From positions 1 through 64,000 of the forward strand of contig CAZNHZ010000001.1 in NCBI GenBank assembly GCA_964573015.1: 64,000 bases of DNA. The letters are read 5' to 3'. Of the stretch, positions 25,334 through 33,354 are shown in pieces. The position numbers and the translations under genes are program-made. Within the stretch, counting starts at the first letter, position 1, and every line of letters starts with the position of its first letter. Under the pieces are notes generated by a model, which worked only from the letters and a program-made list of their open reading frames with translations, did not search any database and was not told the DNA's origin. The DNA comes from JAPUDQ01 sp964573015 (GTDB lineage: Bacteria; Patescibacteriota; Saccharimonadia; Saccharimonadales; Saccharimonadaceae).

Positions 25334-28255
25334 ATGAGAAGATATACCCCTGCTGAAATTGAGCCAAAATGGCAAAATAAGTGGTCTGAGGATGCATTAT
25401 ACGAAGCCACCGAAGACTCGCAAAAAACAAAGATATATGCGACGCCTATGTTGCCATACCCGAGCGGGGCAGGATTGCATACCGGACATGTTCGGAATTA
25501 CTCAATCACTGATGCGGTGGCGCGGTTTTATCGTCAGAATGGCCACAATGTACTGAGCGCGATCGGTTGGGATTCGTTTGGCCTGCCAGCTGAAAATTAC
25601 GCAATCAAGACCGGCACTCCGCCGGCCGAATCAACCGCCAAAAACGCTGCGTATTTCAAAAAACAGCTCCAAACACTCGGTATGAGCTACGATTGGAGCC
25701 GCGAGGTTAACACGTCGGACCCAGACTATTACCGCTGGACACAGTGGGTTTTCGGACTGATGTACCAGCGCAAACTCGCCTACAAAGCCGAAAAAGCTCA
25801 ATGGTGGTGCGACAAATGCAACACGGTGTTGGCAGACGAGCAGGTCGTCAGTGGTAAGTGCTGGCGGCATGAGGGCGCTGATGATCCTGAGGTCACTAAA
25901 AGGCTGGTGAGCCAGTGGTTTTTCAAGATTACCGACTACGCTGATGAGATACTTGAGGCGACCGATGACCTAGCCTGGCCTGACAAGATCAAGACTATGC
26001 AAAAAAACTGGATCGGACGTTCGGTAGGTGCAGAGATTGAATTTGAGATTGCAAAAAGCGGGAAGCAGAAAGCAAAAAGCAAAATTACAGTATTTACGAC
26101 CCGACCCGATACGCTGTTTGGCGCGACATTTCTCGTTTTGGCGCCGGAGCACCCACTTGTCGCGCAGATCACAGATGAAACACAGCGTCAAGCTGTTGAC
26201 GAGTATGTGCTCGCCTCATCCAAAAAAGATGAGATCGAGCGCCAATCCAGCAAGGAAAAAACAGGTGTGTTTACTGGTGCGTACGCGATCAACCCAATCA
26301 ACGACGAGCATATCCCGATCTGGATCGCTGACTATGTACTGATGGGCTACGGCACCGGTGCCATCATGGCAGTGCCAGCTCACGATGAGCGTGATCATGA
26401 GTTTGCGAAGAAATTTGAGTTGCCGATCGTTTCGGTCATAGCTCAAGATTTTGGTGTGCCACTGGAGAATGCAGTCGAAACAAAAGGCTCGGTAGTAATA
26501 GTATATGATCAAAAGACAAAAAAGTATCTAGGGGTCAAGACGAAAACCAATGACGGACTTTGGCTTAACGGTGGCGGTAGCGAGGCGAATGAATCATTTC
26601 GAGATACGGCAATACGTGAATTACGCGAAGAAACCGGCTTTAGCAAGTATGAGCGGATAGAAGAGCTAGGCGAACCGGTGTATTCGTACTATTTTAATGA
26701 TGTAAAACAAATTGCCAAACGTTCTTACGGTCAAGGTTTTCTATTTTATGTTGACAGCTCCAAGCAAGGTGAACCCGCCAGGGAAGAACACGAACAAGAT
26801 TTTGAAATGGGCTGGTATTCGTATGAACAACTTGTCGCCGGCGTGAAAGAGGTTGGGGGCGGTGTCGAACATTGGCTAGTGATGTTAGAATATGCGAAAA
26901 ATATTGTCGAAGGCAGGCCGATAGAAATTTTTCATGGTGATGGTATCCTTGTTAATTCAGGGCAGTTCGATGGTACTAACTCTGCCGAGGCGCGTGATCT
27001 CATCATTCAGCATCTGGAGCGCGAAGGCAAGGGACGGGCCAAAACGACGTACAAGATCCGTGATTGGCTGATCAGCCGTCAGCGCTATTGGGGTGCGCCA
27101 GTGCCAATCATCTATTGTCTAGATCACGGCGCAGTGCTTGTACCTGAAAAAGACTTGCCGGTCGTACTGCCTGAAGTCAAAGACTATGTGCCAGACGGCA
27201 AAAACTCGTCAGTGCTGGCGGGCGTCGAGGACTGGGTCAATACAGTCTGTCCAGAGTGCGGCAAACCAGCCACCCGCGAGACTGATGTCATGGATGGCTA
27301 TGTGTGCAGTACATGGTATCTGCATCGTTATACTGATCCCCGCAGTACCGAGGCGGCTTTTGATCCAGCGAAAGCTAACTATTGGTTCCCGGTTGATTTT
27401 TATTTCGGTGGCGATCATGCGGTCGCGCATCTGCTCTACGTTCGGTTTTTCCAAAAAGTTCTACGCGACGCCGGCTTGGCGGTGGCAGACGAACCGGTCA
27501 AACGCCTCGTCTATAATGGCTATATCAATGCCGAAGACGGCCGCAAGATGAGCAAGAGCCTCGGCAATACTGTCGATCCGATGGAGATTATTGAGTCTGG
27601 GTATGGCGCTGATGCGCTGCGTGTGTTTGAGCTGTTCATCGCGCCCTATGACCAAGATACCAGCTGGAATACCAACGGCGTTCCAGGCGCTTACCGGTTT
27701 TTAAACAGAGTCTGGACGCTTACCCAAGAATATCTGGAGTCGGCGTCCTCAGATCGCCCAGCTGATCTGGCGCTGCTCAAGTCGGCTCACAAAACTGTCA
27801 AAAAAGTCACTGATGATCTCAGAGAGTTAAGTTTCAATACCGCAGTCGCCGCGATGATGGAGATGACAAATGATCTGTACCGCCTCAAGGCCGAACGGCC
27901 GATCGTCCAGTCGGATGACTGGCGATATGCCATCGAATCGCTGATCCAGCTGCTGGCGCCGTTTGCACCGCATATAACTGAGGAATTATGGCATCAGCTT
28001 GGTCACGATGATTCGATCCATGTCGATCACTGGCCGAGCTGGGATGAACAGTACCTCGTCGAAGATATGATAAAGCTCGCTGTACAGGTCAATGGCAAAG
28101 TCCGCGTCGAGATCGAGGTTGCTCGTGATGAGCAGCAGGACGTGATCGAAACCACCGCCCTCAACAATCAAAGAATCAAAGATTTCTTGGGCGACAAAAA
28201 ACCGACCAAGGTCATCTATGTCCCTGGTCGACTGGTCAATATCGTCATCAAATAA
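25334..28255 (+). CDS. leuS: Leucyl-tRNA synthetase with an inserted Nudix hydrolase domain
   Basis: 973 aa, versus roughly 800-870 usual. The start at 25334 is preferred: the ATG at 25325 lies in the -10 box TATAAT (25321-25326), which ends 7 nt before 25334. Class I parts are complete: HTGH, zinc-type WWCDKCNTVL, CP1 editing domain with TTRPDTLFGATF and GTGAIMAVPAHDERD, CPECGKPATRETDVMDG, KMSKSLGNTVDP, anticodon domain. Between AHDERD-x-FELPIVSVI and FHGDGILVNSGQFDG, where normal LeuRS has a short linker, about 160 residues (372-532) form a Nudix domain with a perfect box (Gly414 to Phe436: G-x5-E-x7-REL-x-EE-x-GF). The synthetase should charge tRNA-Leu; the Nudix role is unknown. Confidence 0.95.
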   Translation: MRRYTPAEIEPKWQNKWSEDALYEATEDSQKTKIYATPMLPYPSGAGLHTGHVRNYSITDAVARFYRQNGHNVLSAIGWDSFGLPAENYAIKTGTPPAESTAKNAAYFKKQLQTLGMSYDWSREVNTSDPDYYRWTQWVFGLMYQRKLAYKAEKAQWWCDKCNTVLADEQVVSGKCWRHEGADDPEVTKRLVSQWFFKITDYADEILEATDDLAWPDKIKTMQKNWIGRSVGAEIEFEIAKSGKQKAKSKITVFTTRPDTLFGATFLVLAPEHPLVAQITDETQRQAVDEYVLASSKKDEIERQSSKEKTGVFTGAYAINPINDEHIPIWIADYVLMGYGTGAIMAVPAHDERDHEFAKKFELPIVSVIAQDFGVPLENAVETKGSVVIVYDQKTKKYLGVKTKTNDGLWLNGGGSEANESFRDTAIRELREETGFSKYERIEELGEPVYSYYFNDVKQIAKRSYGQGFLFYVDSSKQGEPAREEHEQDFEMGWYSYEQLVAGVKEVGGGVEHWLVMLEYAKNIVEGRPIEIFHGDGILVNSGQFDGTNSAEARDLIIQHLEREGKGRAKTTYKIRDWLISRQRYWGAPVPIIYCLDHGAVLVPEKDLPVVLPEVKDYVPDGKNSSVLAGVEDWVNTVCPECGKPATRETDVMDGYVCSTWYLHRYTDPRSTEAAFDPAKANYWFPVDFYFGGDHAVAHLLYVRFFQKVLRDAGLAVADEPVKRLVYNGYINAEDGRKMSKSLGNTVDPMEIIESGYGADALRVFELFIAPYDQDTSWNTNGVPGAYRFLNRVWTLTQEYLESASSDRPADLALLKSAHKTVKKVTDDLRELSFNTAVAAMMEMTNDLYRLKAERPIVQSDDWRYAIESLIQLLAPFAPHITEELWHQLGHDDSIHVDHWPSWDEQYLVEDMIKLAVQVNGKVRVEIEVARDEQQDVIETTALNNQRIKDFLGDKKPTKVIYVPGRLVNIVIK

Positions 28256-28262
28256 CAGCCTC

Positions 28263-28280
28263 AAAAAAGGGGAAGACCCC
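28263..28280 (-). terminator. Short GC-rich terminator of the small membrane protein gene
   Basis: Minus strand: GGGG, loop TCTT, CCCC, TTTTTT, a few bases after the stop codon at 28286. Confidence 0.7.
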
Positions 28281-28285
28281 GCTGG

Positions 28286-28573
28286 TTAGGCAGGGTCAAT
28301 CCCGTACAGACGCTCGTAGGCGTTCTTGGCCGTCAGGAATATGGCGGCGTTGAGCGCAGTGAGCGCGATCAAGGTGAAGAGACCCGGCGCACTGCCGAAG
28401 GCCTCGAGCGTACCGGCCAGGCCGATGCTCCAGACGAGCATCAGTCCGGCGAAGGCGCCGAAGACTCGGTACAGACGCTGGGCGCGCCGACGTGGGCTCT
28501 TGGTCATCGCTACTGATACGGTTGCGATAACCAGCTCGATCACGATGATGAAAAGTGCAGCGGAGAGGCTCAT
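28286..28573 (-). CDS. Small three-helix membrane protein of unknown function
   Basis: 95 aa from the ATG at 28573, fixed by a very strong GGAGGAGGGGG site immediately upstream; a longer frame to 28708 has no support. Three hydrophobic stretches (about 5-22, 38-58 and 63-82) with a basic loop TKSPRRRAQRLYR. Base composition is clearly more GC-rich than the surrounding genes. The family is not recognised. It is convergent with leuS and has its own terminator, so it is an independent transcription unit. Confidence 0.7.
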   Translation of the reverse strand: MSLSAALFIIVIELVIATVSVAMTKSPRRRAQRLYRVFGAFAGLMLVWSIGLAGTLEAFGSAPGLFTLIALTALNAAIFLTAKNAYERLYGIDPA

Positions 28574-28766
28574 ACCCCCTCCTCCTTTCCTATTTCGGTA
28601 CGGGACACGGCTAATAACCGATAATTCAATATTAGCATAAATAATATAAATTGTCAATAGCTTTGCGGCAGCGTTGTTCCTTGCTGTAGGCGAAAAGATG
28701 TTGAGCAATCTTGCAATTTACGCTATAATGTGACTCAAGTTTTTAACAATCAAAAAGGAGTAGTCC

Positions 28767-28913
28767 ATGGGAAAGCCTAAAAAGCAAACTTCCCCTCGTA
28801 AGACTGGTCTGCGCCGTAGTCATCTCGTGCTCAAGCTCGCACGGGCTGTCAACGCCAAGAGTCCGGTCAAGGTTCGCACTACTAAGCGTGAATCAGGGAA
28901 AATCAAGAACTAA
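28767..28913 (+). CDS. rpmF: 50S ribosomal protein bL32 (cysteine-free form)
   Basis: 48 aa: begins MGKPKKQTSPRKTGLRRSH, the bL32 N-terminal pattern with Pro-Lys-Lys and RRSH. The zinc-binding cysteines of the C+ form are absent, so this is a C- version that needs no zinc. AAAAGGAG lies 7 nt before the ATG and TATAAT near 28724. It heads a transcription unit with nusB, nudix, rnc. Confidence 0.9.
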   Translation: MGKPKKQTSPRKTGLRRSHLVLKLARAVNAKSPVKVRTTKRESGKIKN

Positions 28914-28946
28914 TTTTGTAATTTAATATCAAAGGAACCTACGTAA

Positions 28947-29405
28947 ATGGCATCAAATCGTCACCTGGGTCGTATCATCACCTTGCAGACGCTATATGAA
29001 TACGATTTTAGGAAAGACTGCAACGATACCGATCTGAGTCTCAGAGAGATTCTTGATCGCAATCTCGAGCGCTATGACAAATCGCTTGACGATAAGCCGT
29101 TTGTGACATCACTCGTTGAGGGTGTTTCGGCCATAGCTGACAAACTTGATGCTTTGATCCAGCCGATTGCGCCGGAGTGGCCGATCGATCAGATCGCGCG
29201 CGTTGACCGTACGATACTTCGTATGGCCGTGTACGAGCTGACCGAAACAAGCGATGACGTCCCGCCAAAGGTGGTGATAAACGAAGCGGTCGAGTTGGCC
29301 AAGGCGTTTGGTTCTGATAATTCATCGAAGTTTGTTAACGGCGTACTTGGTACAGCCTATCGAACTTTGATCGAGGGCCAGACTGATGCAGACACCCAAG
29401 TTTGA
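28947..29405 (+). CDS. nusB: Transcription antitermination factor NusB
   Basis: 152 aa, all-helical NusB fold: SNRHLGRIITLQTLYEYDF at the N-terminus, IDQIARVDRTILRMAVYEL in the middle and KVVINEAVELAKAFGSDNSS followed by KFVNGVLG near the end, all hallmark segments. NusB with S10 binds boxA RNA in rRNA leader transcripts. AAAGGAA precedes the start. The 3' end overlaps the following Nudix gene by 20 bp. Confidence 0.95.
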   Translation: MASNRHLGRIITLQTLYEYDFRKDCNDTDLSLREILDRNLERYDKSLDDKPFVTSLVEGVSAIADKLDALIQPIAPEWPIDQIARVDRTILRMAVYELTETSDDVPPKVVINEAVELAKAFGSDNSSKFVNGVLGTAYRTLIEGQTDADTQV

Positions 29406-29895
29406 TGCGTTTAATGATCGTGTCAAGAAATATTTTAACCGCAAGAAACCGTCGATAGACGAGGTTGTGCGCGAACCGACTGCTGGCGGCATTGTCTTTC
29501 GCCGCAACAAAAAATCCAAAGAAATTGAAATTTTGTTGATCCAGGACGCTAAGGATCGCTGGACTATACCCAAAGGCCATATAGAAGATGGTGAAACCGC
29601 CCAAGAAACAGCCTTGCGCGAAATCGCCGAAGAAGCCGGTATCAAAGAGGCCGAAGCCGTCTGTTGGCTGGGCAAGATTCATTTTCGCTACCGACGGCTC
29701 AACACACTTGTACTGATGACAACGCAGATTTATCTGGTGAAAGCCCTGGGAGATACCAACAAAATAAAGAAAGAAGAATGGATGAACGGTATAAAATGGT
29801 TCTCATTTCACGAAGCACTTGATGTTATCGAGTATGAAGATATCGGCAAACTTATGCTGCTGGCTATGAAGAGGATTCGCCATGCAGGGCATTGA
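29386..29895 (+). CDS. Nudix hydrolase (MutT/diadenosine-polyphosphate type)
   Basis: 169 aa with an intact Nudix box: GHIEDGETAQETALREIAEE then AGI (about residues 65-87), preceded by TAGGIVFRRNKKSKEIEILLIQ. This arrangement is typical of Ap4A/nucleoside-polyphosphate hydrolases; the substrate is inferred. It overlaps nusB upstream and rnc downstream, so it is translationally coupled in the nusB-rnc operon. Confidence 0.85.
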   Translation: MQTPKFDAFNDRVKKYFNRKKPSIDEVVREPTAGGIVFRRNKKSKEIEILLIQDAKDRWTIPKGHIEDGETAQETALREIAEEAGIKEAEAVCWLGKIHFRYRRLNTLVLMTTQIYLVKALGDTNKIKKEEWMNGIKWFSFHEALDVIEYEDIGKLMLLAMKRIRHAGH

Positions 29896-30613
29896 TAGCG
29901 CACCGTATCAGGAGTTTGCCCGCGAGAAACTCGGTTTTGAATTTGCCGACATTGACCTGCTCGTGACGGCTTTTACTCATCGTAGCTACATGAACGAACA
30001 TCGTAAGTCGGCTCGTGAGCACAACGAACGTCTTGAATTTCTTGGCGACGCTGTGCTGGAACTGTCGGTGACGGACTATCTGTATCGACATTACGGTGAG
30101 CCGGAGGGAATCCTCACCAGCTGGCGCAGCTCACTGGTGCGCACCGAGAGTATCAGTGCTGCCGGGGTGAAGCTCGGCTATGAGCCGCTGCTGAGATTGT
30201 CGCGAGGTGAAAAACGCGGCAGCGACCGAGCACGGGCGCAGATACTCGCTAATTCTTTTGAGGCCTTGATCGGGGCAATTTATCTGGAAAAAGGCTATGA
30301 AATTGCCGATGAATTCATAAATAAACACATACTGGCTAAGCTTGGCGGTATCCTAAAGAGTGGTAGTTGGCGGGACCCTAAAAGCCATCTACAAGAAGTG
30401 TCGCAGAGTGTCGATGGTCTCACCCCGCAGTATCGAGTCATCGAAGAAATCGGCCCGGATCACGAAAAAGAATTCACGCTCGGTGTCTATGTCGGTGACA
30501 TGCTGATGGGCACGGGTGTCGGCCCAAGCAAGCAGTTTGCTCAGCAGCAGGCTGCTCGAGCAGCGCTTGAGGTTTATGCCAAACGAGCCGAAGAATCACA
30601 AAATGCCAACTGA
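29882..30613 (+). CDS. rnc: Ribonuclease III
   Basis: 243 aa. Signature ERLEFLGDAVLEL (about 49-61) with catalytic acidic residues, a second acidic site in NSFEALIGAIYLEKGY, and a C-terminal double-stranded RNA-binding domain (DPKSHLQEVSQS to KQFAQQQAARAAL). RNase III processes rRNA precursors and cleaves structured RNA. Its start overlaps the Nudix gene by 14 bp. Confidence 0.96.
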   Translation: MQGIDSAPYQEFAREKLGFEFADIDLLVTAFTHRSYMNEHRKSAREHNERLEFLGDAVLELSVTDYLYRHYGEPEGILTSWRSSLVRTESISAAGVKLGYEPLLRLSRGEKRGSDRARAQILANSFEALIGAIYLEKGYEIADEFINKHILAKLGGILKSGSWRDPKSHLQEVSQSVDGLTPQYRVIEEIGPDHEKEFTLGVYVGDMLMGTGVGPSKQFAQQQAARAALEVYAKRAEESQNAN

Positions 30614-30691
30614 TTGACACTAGGGGTGATAACAGGTATACTATATCATTGATTGTTATATAAAATCTGAGAGTAAGGACAAATTACAAGT

Positions 30692-31126
30692 ATGCTCGCA
30701 ATTCGTTTGCAACGACTGGGTCGCACCGGTTACCCCACCTATCGATTGGCTGTACAGGAGTCGCATCGGCATCCGTCGAGTGGCCGCGTGGTCGCCTATG
30801 TCGGAAGTCACAACCCACACACCAAAGAAACCACATTAAACCTCGAAAAAGTTGAATTTTATCTCAAGAATGGCGCTCAGCCAACACCGCGTGTCGTAAA
30901 AGTGCTCGAGAGTCAAAAGATTAAGCTTCCGGATTGGGTTAAGCGTCACGCAGGTGACAAAAAAGCCGCTATCAAAAAAGCCGATAAGCTTCGCAAGCAT
31001 CAGCCTAAAGATGAGCCAAAGGACGAACCGGCAGAAACTGTAGCTGAAGAGACCGCCGCCGAGACCCCAGACACCGAATCGGCCGAAGATGAAGCCGCTG
31101 AGGCCCCGGAAGAAGCCAAAGAATAA
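30692..31126 (+). CDS. rpsP: 30S ribosomal protein bS16 with an acidic C-terminal extension
   Basis: 144 aa; the first ~85 residues are bS16 (MLAIRLQRLGRTGYPTYRLA, VAYVGSHNP, YLKNGAQPTPRV). The remaining ~55 residues are a Lys-rich linker followed by a low-complexity Glu/Ala/Pro tail (DEPAETVAEETAAETPDTES and on), which is longer than usual. TATACT near 30638 and a terminator at 31135 frame it as its own transcript. Confidence 0.95.
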   Translation: MLAIRLQRLGRTGYPTYRLAVQESHRHPSSGRVVAYVGSHNPHTKETTLNLEKVEFYLKNGAQPTPRVVKVLESQKIKLPDWVKRHAGDKKAAIKKADKLRKHQPKDEPKDEPAETVAEETAAETPDTESAEDEAAEAPEEAKE

Positions 31127-31134
31127 TCATCAAG

Positions 31135-31161
31135 ACACCCTCGCGCTAAAGGGTGTTTTTG
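31135..31161 (+). terminator. Intrinsic terminator after rpsP
   Basis: ACACCCT, 8-nt loop, AGGGTGT, TTTTT. Confidence 0.85.
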
Positions 31162-31220
31162 ATTGCCGTCGCCAAATCAGGTACAATAAAAGCACTACCA
31201 GTAGAGACCATAGGAGGAAT

Positions 31221-31655
31221 ATGGCAGCATCAATCGATCAGCAATTTGTAGAGTATATCGTCAAATCTCTCGTCGGTCACCCCGACGATGTTATCGTCGA
31301 GCGTATCGTCGACGAAAAAGGTGTACTGCTCACTCTCACTGTAAATCCGGAAGACCTCGGGCGTGTCATTGGCAAGCGCGGGGCGACGGCGCAAAGTCTG
31401 CGCTCACTGCTGCGTGCGCTCGGTACCAAAAATGACGCTCGGTACAACCTCAAGATTGTTGACGTTGACCGCCCGGAGGGTGAGCGTGATAAGCCGCGCC
31501 AATCGATCGCCGATCATGACGATGCCGCCGGCGCTACGACGGCCACGGCTGCTCCGGATGAGGATAACTCGACAGAGGAGTCTGTGGAAAAAGAGTCAGA
31601 CCTGGCCAAAAAGACTCGAGCGGAGCTTGCGGATCTCGACGATCTTGATATATAA
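31221..31655 (+). CDS. khpA: KH-domain RNA-binding protein (KhpA-like) with acidic tail
   Basis: 144 aa from the ATG at 31221, which has AGGAGG 4 nt upstream. Residues 1-75 form the KhpA type KH domain with the RNA-binding loop GRVIGKRGATAQSLRSLLRA; residues 80-144 are an acidic, Ala/Thr/Glu-rich tail that ends in DLDDLDI. KhpA proteins lie between rpsP and the rimM/trmD genes in many bacteria, as here. The acidic tail parallels that of the neighbouring bS16. Confidence 0.9.
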   Translation: MAASIDQQFVEYIVKSLVGHPDDVIVERIVDEKGVLLTLTVNPEDLGRVIGKRGATAQSLRSLLRALGTKNDARYNLKIVDVDRPEGERDKPRQSIADHDDAAGATTATAAPDEDNSTEESVEKESDLAKKTRAELADLDDLDI

Positions 31656-31665
31656 TCATTACCAA

Positions 31666-31806
31666 GTTCACTAACACGAACTGCGAGAAACAAACAATCC
31701 GCCCACCGGCGGAAAACACACGCTCTATGCGAGCAAACCAAAACTAATAATACGGTTTGAGAGCCCTATTTGTGCTAAAAAGCCCGCTAATTAGGCGGGT
31801 TTTTTG
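31666..31806 (+). ncRNA. Chain of small hairpins ending in a terminator upstream of trmD
   Basis: After the khpA stop codon come GTTC/GAAC (31666/31678), TCCGCC/GGCGGA (31698/31708), GCTC/GAGC (31722/31731), CAAACC/GGTTTG (31734/31754) with A-rich linkers, and finally a terminator CCCGC/GCGGG with TTTTTT (about 31782-31804). It may be a 3' untranslated region or a small RNA. No ORF is present. Known riboswitch classes are not recognised. Confidence 0.4.
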
Positions 31807-31852
31807 GTTGTAACAGTAGTTTTTAAGAAAAAAACCTGGTAGGATGTGACAG

Positions 31853-32509
31853 ATGAGAAAGTTTCAAGTCATTACGCTGTTTCCGGAGATGTTTACCGGT
31901 GTGTTTGAGAGTTCTATGATGTGGAAGGCGCAAAAAGACGGCATCGTCGAGCTGACTACACTCAATCTGCGTGACTATGGCCTCGGTTCGCGCCGCAGCG
32001 TCGATGACGTGCCGTATGGCGGCGGTGACGGCATGCTGCTGATGATCGAGCCGCTGTGGAATACCGTGATACAGGCCAAGCAAAATGACCCGACCGCGCA
32101 GGTACTGCTGATGACGCCGCGCGGCCTGCGCTGGCAGCAATCACTAGCGAGCGAGTACAGTCAGGCCGATCTTGGCTATATATTTATCTGCGGTCGGTAT
32201 GAGGGCTATGACGAGCGCATCCTGGGTCTCGTCGATCAAGAAATCAGCGTCGGTGACTATGTACTGACGGGCGGCGAACTGCCGGCGATGACGATTATCG
32301 ACAGTATCGTGCGGCTGATACCCGGCGTGCTCGGCGGCGAGAGTAGTACGGCGATCGAGAGCTTTAGTGACGGTGAGACTCTCGAATACCCACAGTACAC
32401 TCGTCCGGAAGAATTTCGAGGCATGAAAGTGCCCGAGGTGCTGCTCAGCGGTCATCATGCCAAGATCGCGCAGTGGCGAAAGCAAAAGTCTAGGAAATTA
32501 TCGTCGTAA
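31853..32509 (+). CDS. trmD: tRNA (guanine-N1)-methyltransferase
   Basis: 218 aa, near the short end for TrmD (about 230-250). N-terminus FQVITLFPEMFTGVFESSMM, substrate loop SVDDVPYGGGDGML, the knotted SAM-binding region YIFICGRYEGYDERI then ISVGDYVLTGGELPA, and terminal PEVLLSGHHAKIAQWR. It methylates G37 of tRNAs to prevent frameshifting. TAGGAT lies 7 nt before the ATG and no ribosome binding site is seen, so probably leaderless. rimM and rplS, usual neighbours, are not here. Confidence 0.95.
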   Translation: MRKFQVITLFPEMFTGVFESSMMWKAQKDGIVELTTLNLRDYGLGSRRSVDDVPYGGGDGMLLMIEPLWNTVIQAKQNDPTAQVLLMTPRGLRWQQSLASEYSQADLGYIFICGRYEGYDERILGLVDQEISVGDYVLTGGELPAMTIIDSIVRLIPGVLGGESSTAIESFSDGETLEYPQYTRPEEFRGMKVPEVLLSGHHAKIAQWRKQKSRKLSS

Positions 32510-32677
32510 ACGGCCCTTGCCATCGACGATATCAAATACGATTATACCGATAAGCACCGGTGCGGCACCAAGTAGTTTAACGGCGCTTGTAGTATCGATT
32601 TCTCCGAGAATCAGTAAAATAGTCGCGGCGATACTCATAACTATTGCCGCAATCGCTAAAATGTGTGATATTCACAT
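32498..32677 (-). pseudogene. Small two-helix membrane protein frame with TGA as second codon
   Basis: A ribosome binding site (AAGGTGG) 8 nt before ATG (32677-32675) is followed at once by TGA. The frame then runs 57 codons of typical membrane-protein sequence (ISHILAIAAIVMSIAATILL onward) to TAA at 32498. A TGG to TGA change (Trp to stop) would explain it; restart at the ATG at 32638 would give a 46-residue protein. The frame overlaps the trmD end by 12 bp on the other strand. Recoding is unlikely since TGA is used as stop throughout. Confidence 0.4.
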
Positions 32678-32754
32678 ATGCTTACCACCTTACACCTCTA
32701 TAGTACGATTATTCTCGCGATAATTCTATATGTGATCAGATCATACAAACCGTC

Positions 32755-32785
32755 AAAGCCCATATCCAAAGGGAATATGGGCTTT
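32755..32785. terminator. Bidirectional intrinsic terminator
   Basis: Perfect 11-bp arms AAAGCCCATAT and ATATGGGCTTT with a 9-nt loop, A and T runs on either side. It separates the trmD region from the sodN transcript. 32786-32920 holds nothing else apart from the sodN promoter (TATACT near 32922). Confidence 0.75.
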
Positions 32786-32952
32786 AGTGTTGTGGTGAAT
32801 AAAAGCGATCCAAGGTTTTAGGTGGTTTTTGTTTTTTGAATTCGCTTATATCTTACTGTACACCCAAGAGTTTTATAGCACAAGTATTTTTTTACAAAAT
32901 ACAACAACATCGTAAATAAGGTATACTATATAGAGCGTAACTAAGGAGAAAT

Positions 32953-33354
32953 ATGAAACTATTTGGAACAGTCTATGCCCATTGCGATATCCCTTGCGGC
33001 GTTTATGAAACTGACACGATGCAACATGCTGCTTATACGTGCAAAGTGATGGTGCAAAAATTGCTGGAATTTGAGCTAAGAGATGATGCCGATATTGAAC
33101 ATCATAGCTCTTTTACACGTTTAGTTATGGTGAAAGAAAAACATGCCGAGACGGTCAAGCACCAAGCTAGAATTCTCTGGGGTGATTATTTTAAGCCGGA
33201 GCATCTAGAGAAGCATCCTGATCTGCACGACAAAGTGTGGCAGATCATGCGCCAAGCCAGCAAAGTCAAGCAAACCGTCAATCTCGATGAGGCTGACAAG
33301 CTGATTGCGCAGGTAAATGAACTGGCGGAGATTTTTGCCGGCACCAAGAAGTGA
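32953..33354 (+). CDS. sodN: Nickel superoxide dismutase precursor
   Basis: 133 aa. After a 9-residue leader (MKLFGTVYA) comes HCDIPCGVY (10-18), the nickel hook HCxxPCxxY in which His1, Cys2 and Cys6 of the mature enzyme bind nickel. The rest is the four-helix bundle (AAYTCKVMVQKLLEFEL, EKHAETVKHQARILWGDYF). The enzyme converts superoxide to oxygen and hydrogen peroxide. It needs removal of the leader by the protease encoded next (overlap of 4 bp). AAGGAG ribosome binding site and TATACT promoter are present. Confidence 0.95.
   Translation: MKLFGTVYAHCDIPCGVYETDTMQHAAYTCKVMVQKLLEFELRDDADIEHHSSFTRLVMVKEKHAETVKHQARILWGDYFKPEHLEKHPDLHDKVWQIMRQASKVKQTVNLDEADKLIAQVNELAEIFAGTKK

Noticed and set aside
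29041..29325. 94-codon minus-strand frame in nusB
   Set aside because: Antisense shadow of a clear NusB coding region.
32498..32677. UGA recoding as in Gracilibacteria/SR1
   Set aside because: Many genes here (for example murF, sodN, the ChaB gene) end in TGA followed by the next gene's start, so TGA is a stop codon.
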